Assembly: GCA_020249005.1 (NCBI GenBank) | Contig: JADCGN010000032.1 | Coordinates: forward strand, 1-9,234 | Direction: 5' to 3' | DNA: 9,234 nt | Source of the DNA: Alphaproteobacteria bacterium | GTDB lineage: Bacteria; Pseudomonadota; Alphaproteobacteria; UBA2136; UBA6156 | Shown here: positions 1 through 6,575 of the stretch, one piece after another | How positions within the stretch are numbered: position 1 is the stretch's first letter | Layout: each line of letters starts with the position of its first letter | The notes under the pieces: model-generated | Seen by the model: only the letters and a program-made list of their open reading frames with translations | Told to the model about the DNA's origin: nothing | Databases searched by the model: none | Position numbers and translations under genes: made by a program

Positions 1-1794
1 ACAGGCGATGATACTGCCAAGCAAAACGCGGCCAAAACGGCGGCACGCTCAACCGGGACAGCTGGGAATAATTTGGCAAATAATTTGGCGCAGTTGCGTA
101 CCCTGTGTGCCACCAGCGTGCCGTTGCAGGCTTTGGCAAGCAGCTTGGGTGTCTCTGCATCTAACCTCGATGAACGGATTGCCGATGAGGCACGGGCTGG
201 CAATTTAAGCCAAGCGCAAATCGAACGTCTGAAGCGGGTTGGCTTGGGCGACAGTCAAGGGATTGGAATCGCTCTCAGCACCGATGCTGCGGAGAATCGC
301 GTTGCTGAGGCGGCCAACCGTTTGGGGATTACCCCAGGCCACCTTGATCAGCGGATTGCCGATCAGGCCCGGGCTGGCACGTTGACGCCGGAATTGACTG
401 AAAGACTTAGAACTGGGGCTCCGTTAGGCAGCGCCACTGCAGGTACTGAAATTGGACGTATTCTGGAGTCTGATTCAGGCATTCAAGCGGGACAACGTCG
501 TGTCGATGAAGTTGCAAGACGGCTCGAAATTGCCCCCAATGAACTTGACTCGCGCATTGCCCAACAAGCTCGGGCTGGAACTCTAAGCGAGGCTCAATTG
601 AGTCGCCTCGATAAAGTCGACTTAGGCGACCGCAACGGTGTGGGGATCGCGCTCAGCAATGAAGCCGGAGATCGTCGGGTTGCGGCGGTGGCCGAACAAT
701 TGGAGATTACTCCTGGGCAGCTGGATCAGCGGATTGCCAACGCGGCACGTGCCGGAACGCTGACTCAAGCACAACGCAACAGCCTGGGTGAACTTGAATT
801 GGGTGACGGGCCTGGAATCGGCCGAGTGTTGGGGCAACCGGCTCCTGGCCGTGAGCCTCCGCCCACAACGCAACCGCGGCCTGGTGGGGATACCACCACC
901 CAACCCAACGGCCGTAACAACACGCCCGATGGTGGCTTGGCGAACATGATGCGCGGGATGGGGGGCGGACAGCAACCAGGGGGCGGTGGCTCGCCGCTTG
1001 GCAACCAAAGCAACAACCCGTTCAACAACCAGTTTGGTCAGCAGGGCACCTGCCCCGTTGGCACCCAACTGTCGTACTTTAACGGCCAACAAGCCTGTAT
1101 CAACACCGGGCAGACCAACAACACCTGCCCAGCGGGCTACACGGCAGCCTACGCGCCCAACAACAACAGTTTGGCCGGCTATGGCGGCAATCAAGTGATT
1201 TGTGTGGCCACCGGCACCACCGGCGGCACCTGCCCCAATGGCCAAGTGGCCAGCCTGCAAAGCAATGGCACCACAATCTGCGTGACGCAAACCGCGACCA
1301 CGGATGAGGCCAAGCTGCGCGATCAAGCCGGCTACCTGGATGGGGTGCGGGTGAAGGATGGCGTCTGCGGGCTCGGCATCGACAGCCGCTTCAGCAGCGA
1401 CAGCAACTACCTGGCGGGCTACAACCGTGGCCAGGCCGAGTGCCGGACTGCCACCGCCACCACCTCCACCACTACGGTGCGTTATGATGTCTCGGATGCG
1501 CGCGCCCGCGCCATCTGCGGCGACCAAATCGGCAACGTGAGCAAGGACGCCAAAGACGAAAAGAGCCTGTTTATCCTGCTCTTCCGTGAACGTGGCACGC
1601 TCAGCGAGACCGAACGGAAGGCCCTCGGGTTCGATGAAACCATCTACAAACGTCTGGTGGTGGCCAAAACCCAGTTCGACGCCGGCAAAACCGATGCTGT
1701 GAGCGTGCGTGACCTCGACCCTGACCGGAAAGAGAACGTCAGCTACCGCGAAGGTTATGCCTGTGGCCGTAAAATGATTGAAAGTAAACAATAA
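1..1794 (+). CDS. Exported repeat protein of unknown function (5' end outside window)
   Basis: The frame is open from base 1 with no stop, so the gene starts upstream; an in-window TTG at 73 is not a convincing start. The visible 597 residues show, in order: an Ala/Asn-rich stretch; a Cys followed by VPLQAL (nt 118-135); four diverged repeats of about 60 residues (nt 118-852) with core LDxRIAxxARAGTL; a Pro/Gly/Thr/Asn linker (about 853-1045); three units each opening with CPxG and closing with a second Cys (about 1048-1290); a GY-rich segment with two more Cys (1300-1443); and a helical C-terminus with another RERGTLSETER copy ending in YREGYACGR. Paired cysteines and low-complexity linkers suggest an extracytoplasmic protein, but the signal peptide would lie outside the window. 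I do not recognise the family. The next gene, 53 bp downstream, shares its VPLQAL motif and C-terminal module, so the two probably work together. Confidence 0.85.
   Translation, partial: TGDDTAKQNAAKTAARSTGTAGNNLANNLAQLRTLCATSVPLQALASSLGVSASNLDERIADEARAGNLSQAQIERLKRVGLGDSQGIGIALSTDAAENRVAEAANRLGITPGHLDQRIADQARAGTLTPELTERLRTGAPLGSATAGTEIGRILESDSGIQAGQRRVDEVARRLEIAPNELDSRIAQQARAGTLSEAQLSRLDKVDLGDRNGVGIALSNEAGDRRVAAVAEQLEITPGQLDQRIANAARAGTLTQAQRNSLGELELGDGPGIGRVLGQPAPGREPPPTTQPRPGGDTTTQPNGRNNTPDGGLANMMRGMGGGQQPGGGGSPLGNQSNNPFNNQFGQQGTCPVGTQLSYFNGQQACINTGQTNNTCPAGYTAAYAPNNNSLAGYGGNQVICVATGTTGGTCPNGQVASLQSNGTTICVTQTATTDEAKLRDQAGYLDGVRVKDGVCGLGIDSRFSSDSNYLAGYNRGQAECRTATATTSTTTVRYDVSDARARAICGDQIGNVSKDAKDEKSLFILLFRERGTLSETERKALGFDETIYKRLVVAKTQFDAGKTDAVSVRDLDPDRKENVSYREGYACGRKMIESKQ
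118..852 (+). repeat. Four tandem protein-level repeats of about 60 residues
   Basis: The units are about nt 118-297, 298-498, 499-675 and 676-852. Each has an RV-x-x-x-A-x-x-L-x-I-x-P helix, then LDxRIAxxARAGTL, then a second helix (such as SEAQLSRL), then LGDxxGIGIAL in units 1, 3 and 4. Unit 2 is about 8 residues longer and has lost the LGD segment. The units are clearly related in protein but well diverged in DNA, so this is an old duplication under protein-level selection. A partial copy (GTLSETERKALG) recurs at about 1585-1629. Confidence 0.85.
1048..1290 (+). repeat. Three cysteine-paired CPxG units
   Basis: Three consecutive segments begin with TCPVG, TCPAG and TCPNG and end in QACI, VICV and TICV. 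Their Cys codons are at 1051/1096, 1126/1201 and 1231/1279. One intra-unit disulfide each is the natural inference, which fits an exported protein. Unit length varies with an Asn/Gly-rich insertion in the second unit. Confidence 0.7.
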
Positions 1795-1847
1795 AATCTG
1801 TCAGCTCTTGTGCCGGATGGGGTGTGATACCCATCATAAAGAAAGAG

Positions 1848-2753
1848 ATGAAGCAACCGCGCCGCCACGTATCGATCCTAATCCTGCCCTTGGTGGCAGG
1901 CTTAGGGTTGGTTCCCGTGGCGGCGCCATTGGCTTCGGGGAATCCAACCGCCTCGATGATCCAATCGCTGACCCCCGCCATGATTGCCGCGTTGTGTGGC
2001 GGTGGTGGGGCGGCCCTCGGTGGGGCTGCCGGCGGCGCGGCCGGTGCGGCTGCGGGGGGGGCCATGAGTGGCTTGATGGCGATGCTTTGCAGCAACCGCG
2101 GGGTTCCCCTGCAGGCTCTGACCAGTATTGCCGGGCAAATGATGTCGGGTGCTGGCGGCAGCGGGGGTGGGAACAACGGGGGGGGTGGGTCATATATCCC
2201 CCCTTCGCAGGATAACGTCAGCGGACTCCCCGTCATTTCGATCACGTCGAACACGGGGTTTAATAGCACAGCTTTAAATAATACTAATTCCACCAATAGC
2301 TTGAATTATAATACGGTAGGGGTGACCGGCGGGACGACCACACAACGGTTGCCCGACTATGGCCCGTTGGTGCCGGAAGTGGCCCGCCGGACCACCACCC
2401 AACCCACCGCCAGTTTAAGCTACAACCGGGTGGGGATGACGGGCACGTCGGCCTTGGTTGGCGGCGGCGGGGTGCGCTTGCCCAACGGCCAACCGGCGCG
2501 CGAGTCGGGGATTCGCCTGGGCGCCTTTGCCAACGGCACCCAATTGGCCAGCACGGGCACGGGTGGCATCAACGTCGGCACCAGCCAAGAGATGGTGGTG
2601 GGGCAACAGCAGATTGACTGGTTCACGCTGGGTTATGATGACGGCCAAAACGGTCGCCCCAAACAGGTGTTTCAAGATTCGGCCGAGCAATACCAGTACG
2701 ACAGCGGCTACGCGCTGGGCCAACAATACCCCATCCAGCGCCCGGTGGTTTAA
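1848..2753 (+). CDS. Exported glycine-zipper protein of unknown function, partner of upstream gene
   Basis: The product has 301 residues from the ATG at 1848, which follows an AAAGAAAGAG purine stretch; an in-frame GTG at 1824 would add eight residues. The start MKQPRRH plus a hydrophobic run to about residue 25-30 looks like a signal peptide. Next come a Gly/Ala zipper (about residues 50-76), a Cys followed by VPLQAL (about 81-91), a Gly-rich linker, a Ser/Asn/Thr-rich stretch encoded by AT-richer DNA (about 2255-2325), a duplicated SLxYNxVGxTG segment (nt 2298-2357 and 2412-2486), and a C-terminal module with LGYDDGQNGR and YDSGYALGQ. Glycine zippers in other families insert into or pack within membranes, so an envelope role is plausible. 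VPLQAL and the GY module also occur in the upstream gene. I do not recognise the family. A terminator follows 18 bp after the stop. Confidence 0.82.
   Translation: MKQPRRHVSILILPLVAGLGLVPVAAPLASGNPTASMIQSLTPAMIAALCGGGGAALGGAAGGAAGAAAGGAMSGLMAMLCSNRGVPLQALTSIAGQMMSGAGGSGGGNNGGGGSYIPPSQDNVSGLPVISITSNTGFNSTALNNTNSTNSLNYNTVGVTGGTTTQRLPDYGPLVPEVARRTTTQPTASLSYNRVGMTGTSALVGGGGVRLPNGQPARESGIRLGAFANGTQLASTGTGGINVGTSQEMVVGQQQIDWFTLGYDDGQNGRPKQVFQDSAEQYQYDSGYALGQQYPIQRPVV
2163..2189 (+). other. G-quadruplex-type motif inside coding region
   Basis: The coding strand has four G-tracts of 5, 3, 8 and 3 bases separated by T, AACAAC and T, which fits the usual G3+N1-7 quadruplex pattern. It encodes the Gly/Asn linker. 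A second G8 run lies at 2054-2061. Folding is inferred from pattern only. Confidence 0.5.
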
Positions 2754-2771
2754 ACGGCTGGCGAGAACCTA

Positions 2772-2794
2772 GCGCCCCATGGGGCGCCTTTTTT
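2772..2794 (+). terminator. Intrinsic terminator after the exported-protein pair
   Basis: GCGCCC (2772-2777) pairs perfectly with GGGCGC (2782-2787) around a CATG loop, followed by C and six T residues (2789-2794). It sits 18 bp after the stop of the + strand gene and 5 bp from the 3' end of the convergent minus-strand gene. Only the + strand has the T-tail after the stem. Confidence 0.85.
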
Positions 2795-2798
2795 GGAC

Positions 2799-3812
2799 TT
2801 ACTGCGCCGCGTTGCCGAAACGCTTCGCCCAGCGGGCCCGAATAAACCCGGCCACCAGCATGGTATCCAACAGCGGGGCCGCCGGGGGGCGCAAGTCTAG
2901 CTTACCATCCCACCATTTCAGCCGCCCTTGCTTCACCAGGCTGGCATACAGCCGGCTAAATTTGCCGGGCAGCGTGGCTGGGCTCCCCCATACGTAGGTG
3001 GGTTTGCCGCTGGTGCAGGCCTCGCTTACCATACTGGTGCTGTCGGCCGTCACCACCACGGCTTGGGCGTGGTAAAGGTAAGCAAAATAGGGGTTGTCGC
3101 GCGCGCTCGGGTTGCCAGGCTGCCACAGGTAAAAGGGCACCTCGGCCTCTTCCAAGGCCGTTTCCAGGGCGGCCACCAGCGCCCCCGAAGTCCGGGCCGA
3201 GGTAGTGACCAACAAGGCCGCTCCATTGGAATGCTGGGCTTTTAAAGCGTTGGTCACCGCACGCACCAAGGCCTCGATTTCCTGGGGTTGCTGCAACCCC
3301 CCGTGCTTACTCGGCCCCCCCACCAGCAGGGCCAGCTTAAAGCCACGCAGATGGCCCAGGCGTTTGGCCCACCGCTGCCCTTCCAACGCCAATTTCTCGG
3401 CGGTAATTGGGTTCACATTCCCCAAGGTGGTGATCAGGTTCGGAGCATTGCCGGGTCGGTCATGTTGCGGTGTGGTCACCACGTCGTAATCGCCTAAGCG
3501 GCCCTTGGGGCGCATCACCGCCACCGTAAACAACCGGGGATCGGTCTTTTTCAGATACCGCAGCACCCGGCTGGGCCCGCCCCCGGTGCCCACCAGCAGA
3601 TCGGCTTGCGCACTGGCGGCTACCAAATCAGGCAAGTTCCGGTACAGCATCCCCAGCGGCAGCCACCCTAACCAACGTTGCGGGTACGTGCCTTGCGGCT
3701 GGATAATCTCGGGGTCGGGAAACCCCAGTGCCGTGGTGATGCCAAGGCTTTGGCTCACATGGCCCGCGCGGCCGTCACTGATCACCAACACCCGGGCGTT
3801 GCTCAGTTCCAT
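2799..3812 (-). CDS. Mitochondrial-fission ELM1-family protein (DUF1022 type)
   Basis: The product has 337 residues from the ATG at 3812; an in-frame TTG at 3818, directly after the xseB stop, would add two. Recognisable family segments are SDGRAGH (residues 12-18), LLVGTGG, LLVGGPSKHGG (about 162-172), TTSARTS (about 203-209) and TADSTSMVSEACTSGKP (about 255-271). This is the ELM1/DUF1022 family, common in alphaproteobacteria and named after the plant mitochondrial-fission factor. Its bacterial role is not established. The Gly-rich N-terminal loop and the ADSxSMVSEA segment resemble GT-B-fold glycosyltransferases, so a nucleotide-sugar-related or envelope function is a reasonable guess. Only 6 bp separate it from xseB and no good Shine-Dalgarno is seen, so translation is probably coupled. 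Confidence 0.88.
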   Translation of the reverse strand: MELSNARVLVISDGRAGHVSQSLGITTALGFPDPEIIQPQGTYPQRWLGWLPLGMLYRNLPDLVAASAQADLLVGTGGGPSRVLRYLKKTDPRLFTVAVMRPKGRLGDYDVVTTPQHDRPGNAPNLITTLGNVNPITAEKLALEGQRWAKRLGHLRGFKLALLVGGPSKHGGLQQPQEIEALVRAVTNALKAQHSNGAALLVTTSARTSGALVAALETALEEAEVPFYLWQPGNPSARDNPYFAYLYHAQAVVVTADSTSMVSEACTSGKPTYVWGSPATLPGKFSRLYASLVKQGRLKWWDGKLDLRPPAAPLLDTMLVAGFIRARWAKRFGNAAQ

Positions 3813-3818
3813 TGCCAA

Positions 3819-4034
3819 TTAGCCTACGTTGGAGGTGGCACGGCTGGCGATTTCCTGCACCGTGGTTTCGGCCTGCGCCAGCAGCTGTTGGCAAGCTGCA
3901 ATCAGTTCCGTCCCTTTGGCGTAGGCCGCCAAGGCTTCCTGCAGGGGCAGTTCGTTGCGTTCCAGTTGGCTTACCAACTGCTCAAGGGCTTTTAGCTGGG
4001 CTTCAAAGGTTTGGGGGGCGGCAGGCAGGTTCAT
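3819..4034 (-). CDS. xseB: Exodeoxyribonuclease VII small subunit
   Basis: The 71-residue product matches the XseB family in length and pattern: FEAQLKALEQLVSQLE, NELPLQEALAAYAKGTELI, then a second helix CQQLLAQAETTVQEI. XseB subunits form a helical bundle on XseA; the complex degrades single-stranded DNA in the cytoplasm. xseA is not in the window. The ATG at 4034 is the only sensible start for the family, with a weak purine stretch (GTAGGG) just upstream. Its stop abuts the start region of the ELM1-family gene, suggesting a two-gene transcript. A divergent operon begins 104 bp away on the other strand. Confidence 0.92.
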   Translation of the reverse strand: MNLPAAPQTFEAQLKALEQLVSQLERNELPLQEALAAYAKGTELIAACQQLLAQAETTVQEIASRATSNVG

Positions 4035-4043
4035 ACCCTACAA

Positions 4044-4071
4044 GTTATACCTTAGAGCTGCCTGGCGGCAA
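4044..4071 (-). promoter_or_regulatory. Candidate promoter for xseB-ELM1 transcript
   Basis: On the minus strand TTGCCG (4071-4066) is followed after 16 bp by TATAAC (4049-4044), five of six matches to TATAAT. The -10 box ends only 9 bp before the xseB ATG, so a transcript from here would have almost no leader. Pattern match only. Confidence 0.35.
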
Positions 4072-4138
4072 GCTTGACGGCCTACCCGGCAGGCAAAGCA
4101 GCTGGTCGGCCGGGCGATTTCCCGCTAAAGTAACCGGC

Positions 4139-6283
4139 ATGAAGCAAGTGGTGCAGAATGTTCGCAGTGGTCAGGTGCAGCTGAAAGAGGTACCCATCCC
4201 CGCCTGCGGCAGCGGTGAAGTGTTGGTGCGGGTCGAGGCGAGCCTGATCAGCGCCGGGACCGAGAAAATGGTGATGGATTTTGCCGGCAAAAGCCTGCTC
4301 GGCAAAGCCAAGGAACGCCCCGATTTGGTGAAAAAGGTGCTGCAAAAGGTGCAGCGCGATGGTGCCGCCGCCGCGCTGCAAAGTGCCTTCGGCAAGTTGG
4401 ATGAACCGCTGCCGCTGGGTTACAGCGCCGCGGGTACGGTGATGCAGGTGGGGGCCAACCTCACGCGGGAATTCCGGGTGGGGGATCGGGTTGCCATCGC
4501 CGGGGCCGGGCTGGCCAACCATGCCGAATACTGCGCTGTGCCGCGGAACTTGGCGGTAAAAATTCCCGGGCAAGTGCCCGCCGCCGCCGCCTGCTATGCC
4601 ACGCTGGCGGCCATCGCCTTGCATGGCGTGCGCAATGCCGAGGTGACCTTGGGCAGCCGCGTCCTGGTGGTAGGCTTGGGCCTGGTCGGCCAATTGGCGG
4701 TGCAACTGGCCGCCGCCGCCGGGGCCCGCGTGGCGGGGGTCGACCCCAACCCCACCCGCAGCCAGCTGGCCAAGCATTGCGGTGCCCAGTGGGCGGTGGG
4801 CCCCAAGGCGCTGGCGGAAGGTTGGCAGGCCTTTACCGAGGGGCGGGGCTTCGATGCGATTTTGCTCTGCGCCGCCACCGCCAGCGATGAATTGTTGCAA
4901 CAGGCGGCCGAGCTGGCGCGCGACCGTGCCACCGTGGTGCTGGTGGGGAAGGTCGGCACGCGCTTCGACTACGCCAGCTACATGAAAAAGGAGCTGAACC
5001 TCAAGGTTTCGCGCAGCTACGGCCCCGGGCGATACGACCCCGCCTACGAGCAGCAGGGCCTCAGCTACCCGCCGGGCTTCGTGCCGTTTACCGAACGCGA
5101 CAACCTGGCCGATGCCGTGCGCCTGATGCATGAGGGCAAGTTGAACCCCGCCGCACTGACCACCCACACCGTGCCGTTTACCGAGGCGCTGAAGGCCTAC
5201 GATCTCATCGCCAGCGGCGGCGGCGGCAGCCTGGGCGTGGTGTTGGCGTACCCGGAAACGGCGGCTCCCACCGCCGCCAGCATCATTGCGGCGCCCCAAG
5301 CCCACCCGCCCAAGGCCCACCAGCTGGGCATCAGCATCTTGGGGTCGGGCAACTTCGCGCGCAGCGTGTTGGTGCCCGCCTTGGCCAAAAACCCGAACGC
5401 CAGCCTGCGCGGCATCATCAGCAAGGGCGGGCTTTCGGCCGCCCACGTACGGGAAAAATTCAACGCCGCCTGGGCGGGTACCCAGGTTTCAGCCGCGCTG
5501 GAAGATGCCGACACCCACGCCGTGCTGATCGCCACCCGCCACAACGCCCACGCCGGGCAGGTGGTGCAGGCCCTGCAGGCGGGCAAGCATGTGTGGGTGG
5601 AAAAGCCCTTGGCACTGAATACTGTGGAACTGGGAAACATTGAAAGAGCTCTCGCCAAAGCGCCCAATTCACCGCTCCTCATGGTGGGGTTTAACCGCCG
5701 CTTCAGCCCCGCCTTGGTGCCGCTACAAGCCAAGCTGGCCGCCACGGGGGGGCCTCGGCGGGTGGTGATCCGGGTCAATGCCGGGCAGGTGGAAGCCAAC
5801 AACTGGCAGCAGACCGACGAGGGGGGTGGCCGCCTGTTGGGCGAAGTCTGCCACTTCACCGACCTCGCCCTGTGGCTGCTGGGCCAGGGGGGCGTGAATC
5901 CTGTGGAAAAGATAACCGCCAACCGCGGCGCCGGACAGGATGATTACAGCATCACGCTGCGTTTTGCCGACGGCAGCCTGGCCGACATCCTCTACGCCAG
6001 CGAGGGCGACCCAGCCGCGCCGAAGGAGCGGCTGGAGGTTTTCGGCGGCGGTGCCTATGGCGTGATGGACAACTACACCACCACCACCTGGCAGCAGGGC
6101 GGGCGGGTGCAAACGCTGTATCGCCGAGCCTTTTGGCAGGGGCAAAACAAGGGCCACGCCGCGGCACTGGCCGCCTGGGTGGCGGCCTGCCGTGGCCAGG
6201 CCAACCGGCTGCCCAGCGTCACCGAGCTGCTGACCAGCAGCCGCCTGATCTTACAAATTCAAACCACGTTAACGAAAGGATAA
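4139..6283 (+). CDS. Bi-domain oxidoreductase: alcohol dehydrogenase-like plus Gfo/Idh/MocA
   Basis: The product has 714 residues from the ATG at 4139. The frame stays open upstream to 3812, but MKQVVQNVRSG is the typical family start. Residues 1 to about 370 form a medium-chain alcohol dehydrogenase-like half with SLISAGTE (35-42), LPLGYSAAG (91-99), a dinucleotide-binding GLGLVG (179-184) and VDPNPTR. A short Ala/Pro linker leads to a Gfo/Idh/MocA half from about 397, with GSGNFA (402-407) for NAD(P) and VEKPLAL (487-493), which includes the family's EKP motif. This fusion is known from surface-polysaccharide loci, where the dehydrogenase halves presumably act on sugar or sugar-nucleotide substrates; the exact reaction is unknown. 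No strong ribosome site precedes the ATG. Four bases separate its stop from the next gene, whose ribosome site lies in its last codons. Confidence 0.9.
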   Translation: MKQVVQNVRSGQVQLKEVPIPACGSGEVLVRVEASLISAGTEKMVMDFAGKSLLGKAKERPDLVKKVLQKVQRDGAAAALQSAFGKLDEPLPLGYSAAGTVMQVGANLTREFRVGDRVAIAGAGLANHAEYCAVPRNLAVKIPGQVPAAAACYATLAAIALHGVRNAEVTLGSRVLVVGLGLVGQLAVQLAAAAGARVAGVDPNPTRSQLAKHCGAQWAVGPKALAEGWQAFTEGRGFDAILLCAATASDELLQQAAELARDRATVVLVGKVGTRFDYASYMKKELNLKVSRSYGPGRYDPAYEQQGLSYPPGFVPFTERDNLADAVRLMHEGKLNPAALTTHTVPFTEALKAYDLIASGGGGSLGVVLAYPETAAPTAASIIAAPQAHPPKAHQLGISILGSGNFARSVLVPALAKNPNASLRGIISKGGLSAAHVREKFNAAWAGTQVSAALEDADTHAVLIATRHNAHAGQVVQALQAGKHVWVEKPLALNTVELGNIERALAKAPNSPLLMVGFNRRFSPALVPLQAKLAATGGPRRVVIRVNAGQVEANNWQQTDEGGGRLLGEVCHFTDLALWLLGQGGVNPVEKITANRGAGQDDYSITLRFADGSLADILYASEGDPAAPKERLEVFGGGAYGVMDNYTTTTWQQGGRVQTLYRRAFWQGQNKGHAAALAAWVAACRGQANRLPSVTELLTSSRLILQIQTTLTKG

Positions 6284-6287
6284 TCTG

Positions 6288-6410
6288 ATGCGTTGGGGCC
6301 TGCTGACCCTTGCCATGTTTCTTAGTTTCACGCTTACTGCCTGTGGCACGGTGCGCGGCGTTGGCGAAGACCTGCAAGGGGCTTCCGATACCGTGCGCGG
6401 CTGGTTTTAA
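6288..6410 (+). CDS. Entericidin-like small lipoprotein, first of a tandem pair
   Basis: The 40-residue product has a short hydrophobic signal sequence and a lipobox ending LTAC, with the lipidated Cys at residue 19, then GTVRGVGEDLQGASDTVRG. The CxTVxGxGxDLQxASD pattern is that of the entericidin EcnA/EcnB family; in E. coli these are a small toxic membrane lipoprotein and its antidote. AAAGGA at 6275-6280, inside the end of the upstream gene, is a good ribosome site 7 bp before the ATG. The tail after the Cys is only 21 residues. Which partner, if either, is the antidote cannot be told from sequence, and many bacterial homologues have no tested function. Confidence 0.82.
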   Translation: MRWGLLTLAMFLSFTLTACGTVRGVGEDLQGASDTVRGWF

Positions 6411-6440
6411 TCGGTTACACAACAAGCAAGGAACGACATC

Positions 6441-6563
6441 ATGAAAACGCTCTCCCTTACCCTCATCGCACTGGTCGGTCTGGGCCTGGCCGCCTGCGCC
6501 ACCGTCAAAGGCGCCGGCACCGACCTCCAACGCGCCAGCGACGCGGTTGAGAAGAAGCTCTAA
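6441..6563 (+). CDS. Entericidin-like small lipoprotein, second of a tandem pair
   Basis: The 40-residue product starts MKTLSLTLIALVGLGLAAC, a classical lipoprotein signal with the lipidated Cys at residue 19, followed by ATVKGAGTDLQRASDAVEKKL. It aligns with the preceding gene without gaps through the mature part (TVxGxGxDLQxASDxV), so the two are paralogues. AAGGAA at about 6428-6433 is a good ribosome site 7 bp before the ATG. It lies 30 bp after the first copy and 12 bp before the amidotransferase gene, within one operon. Lipid anchoring to an envelope membrane is inferred from the lipobox. Confidence 0.85.
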   Translation: MKTLSLTLIALVGLGLAACATVKGAGTDLQRASDAVEKKL

Positions 6564-6575
6564 TTACCGCCCAGT

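Noticed and set aside
622..1791. 389-codon minus-strand open frame
   Set aside because: It is antisense to the repeat/Cys-rich gene, its composition is dominated by Ala/Val/Gly/His, and it shows no domain. This is a frame shadow of GC-rich coding DNA.
73..1794. TTG at 73 as a true start of the first gene
   Set aside because: The frame is open back to base 1, there is no ribosome site, and the residues before 73 continue the same Ala/Asn-rich composition.
3812..4138. In-frame upstream extension of the bi-domain oxidoreductase by 109 residues
   Set aside because: It overlaps xseB on the other strand, has no family match, and the typical family N-terminus MKQVVQN starts at 4139.
4082..5446. 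454-codon minus-strand open frame
   Set aside because: It is antisense to the alcohol-dehydrogenase half of the oxidoreductase, is His/Gln/Gly-rich, and has no recognisable motif. Long antisense frames are expected at this GC content.
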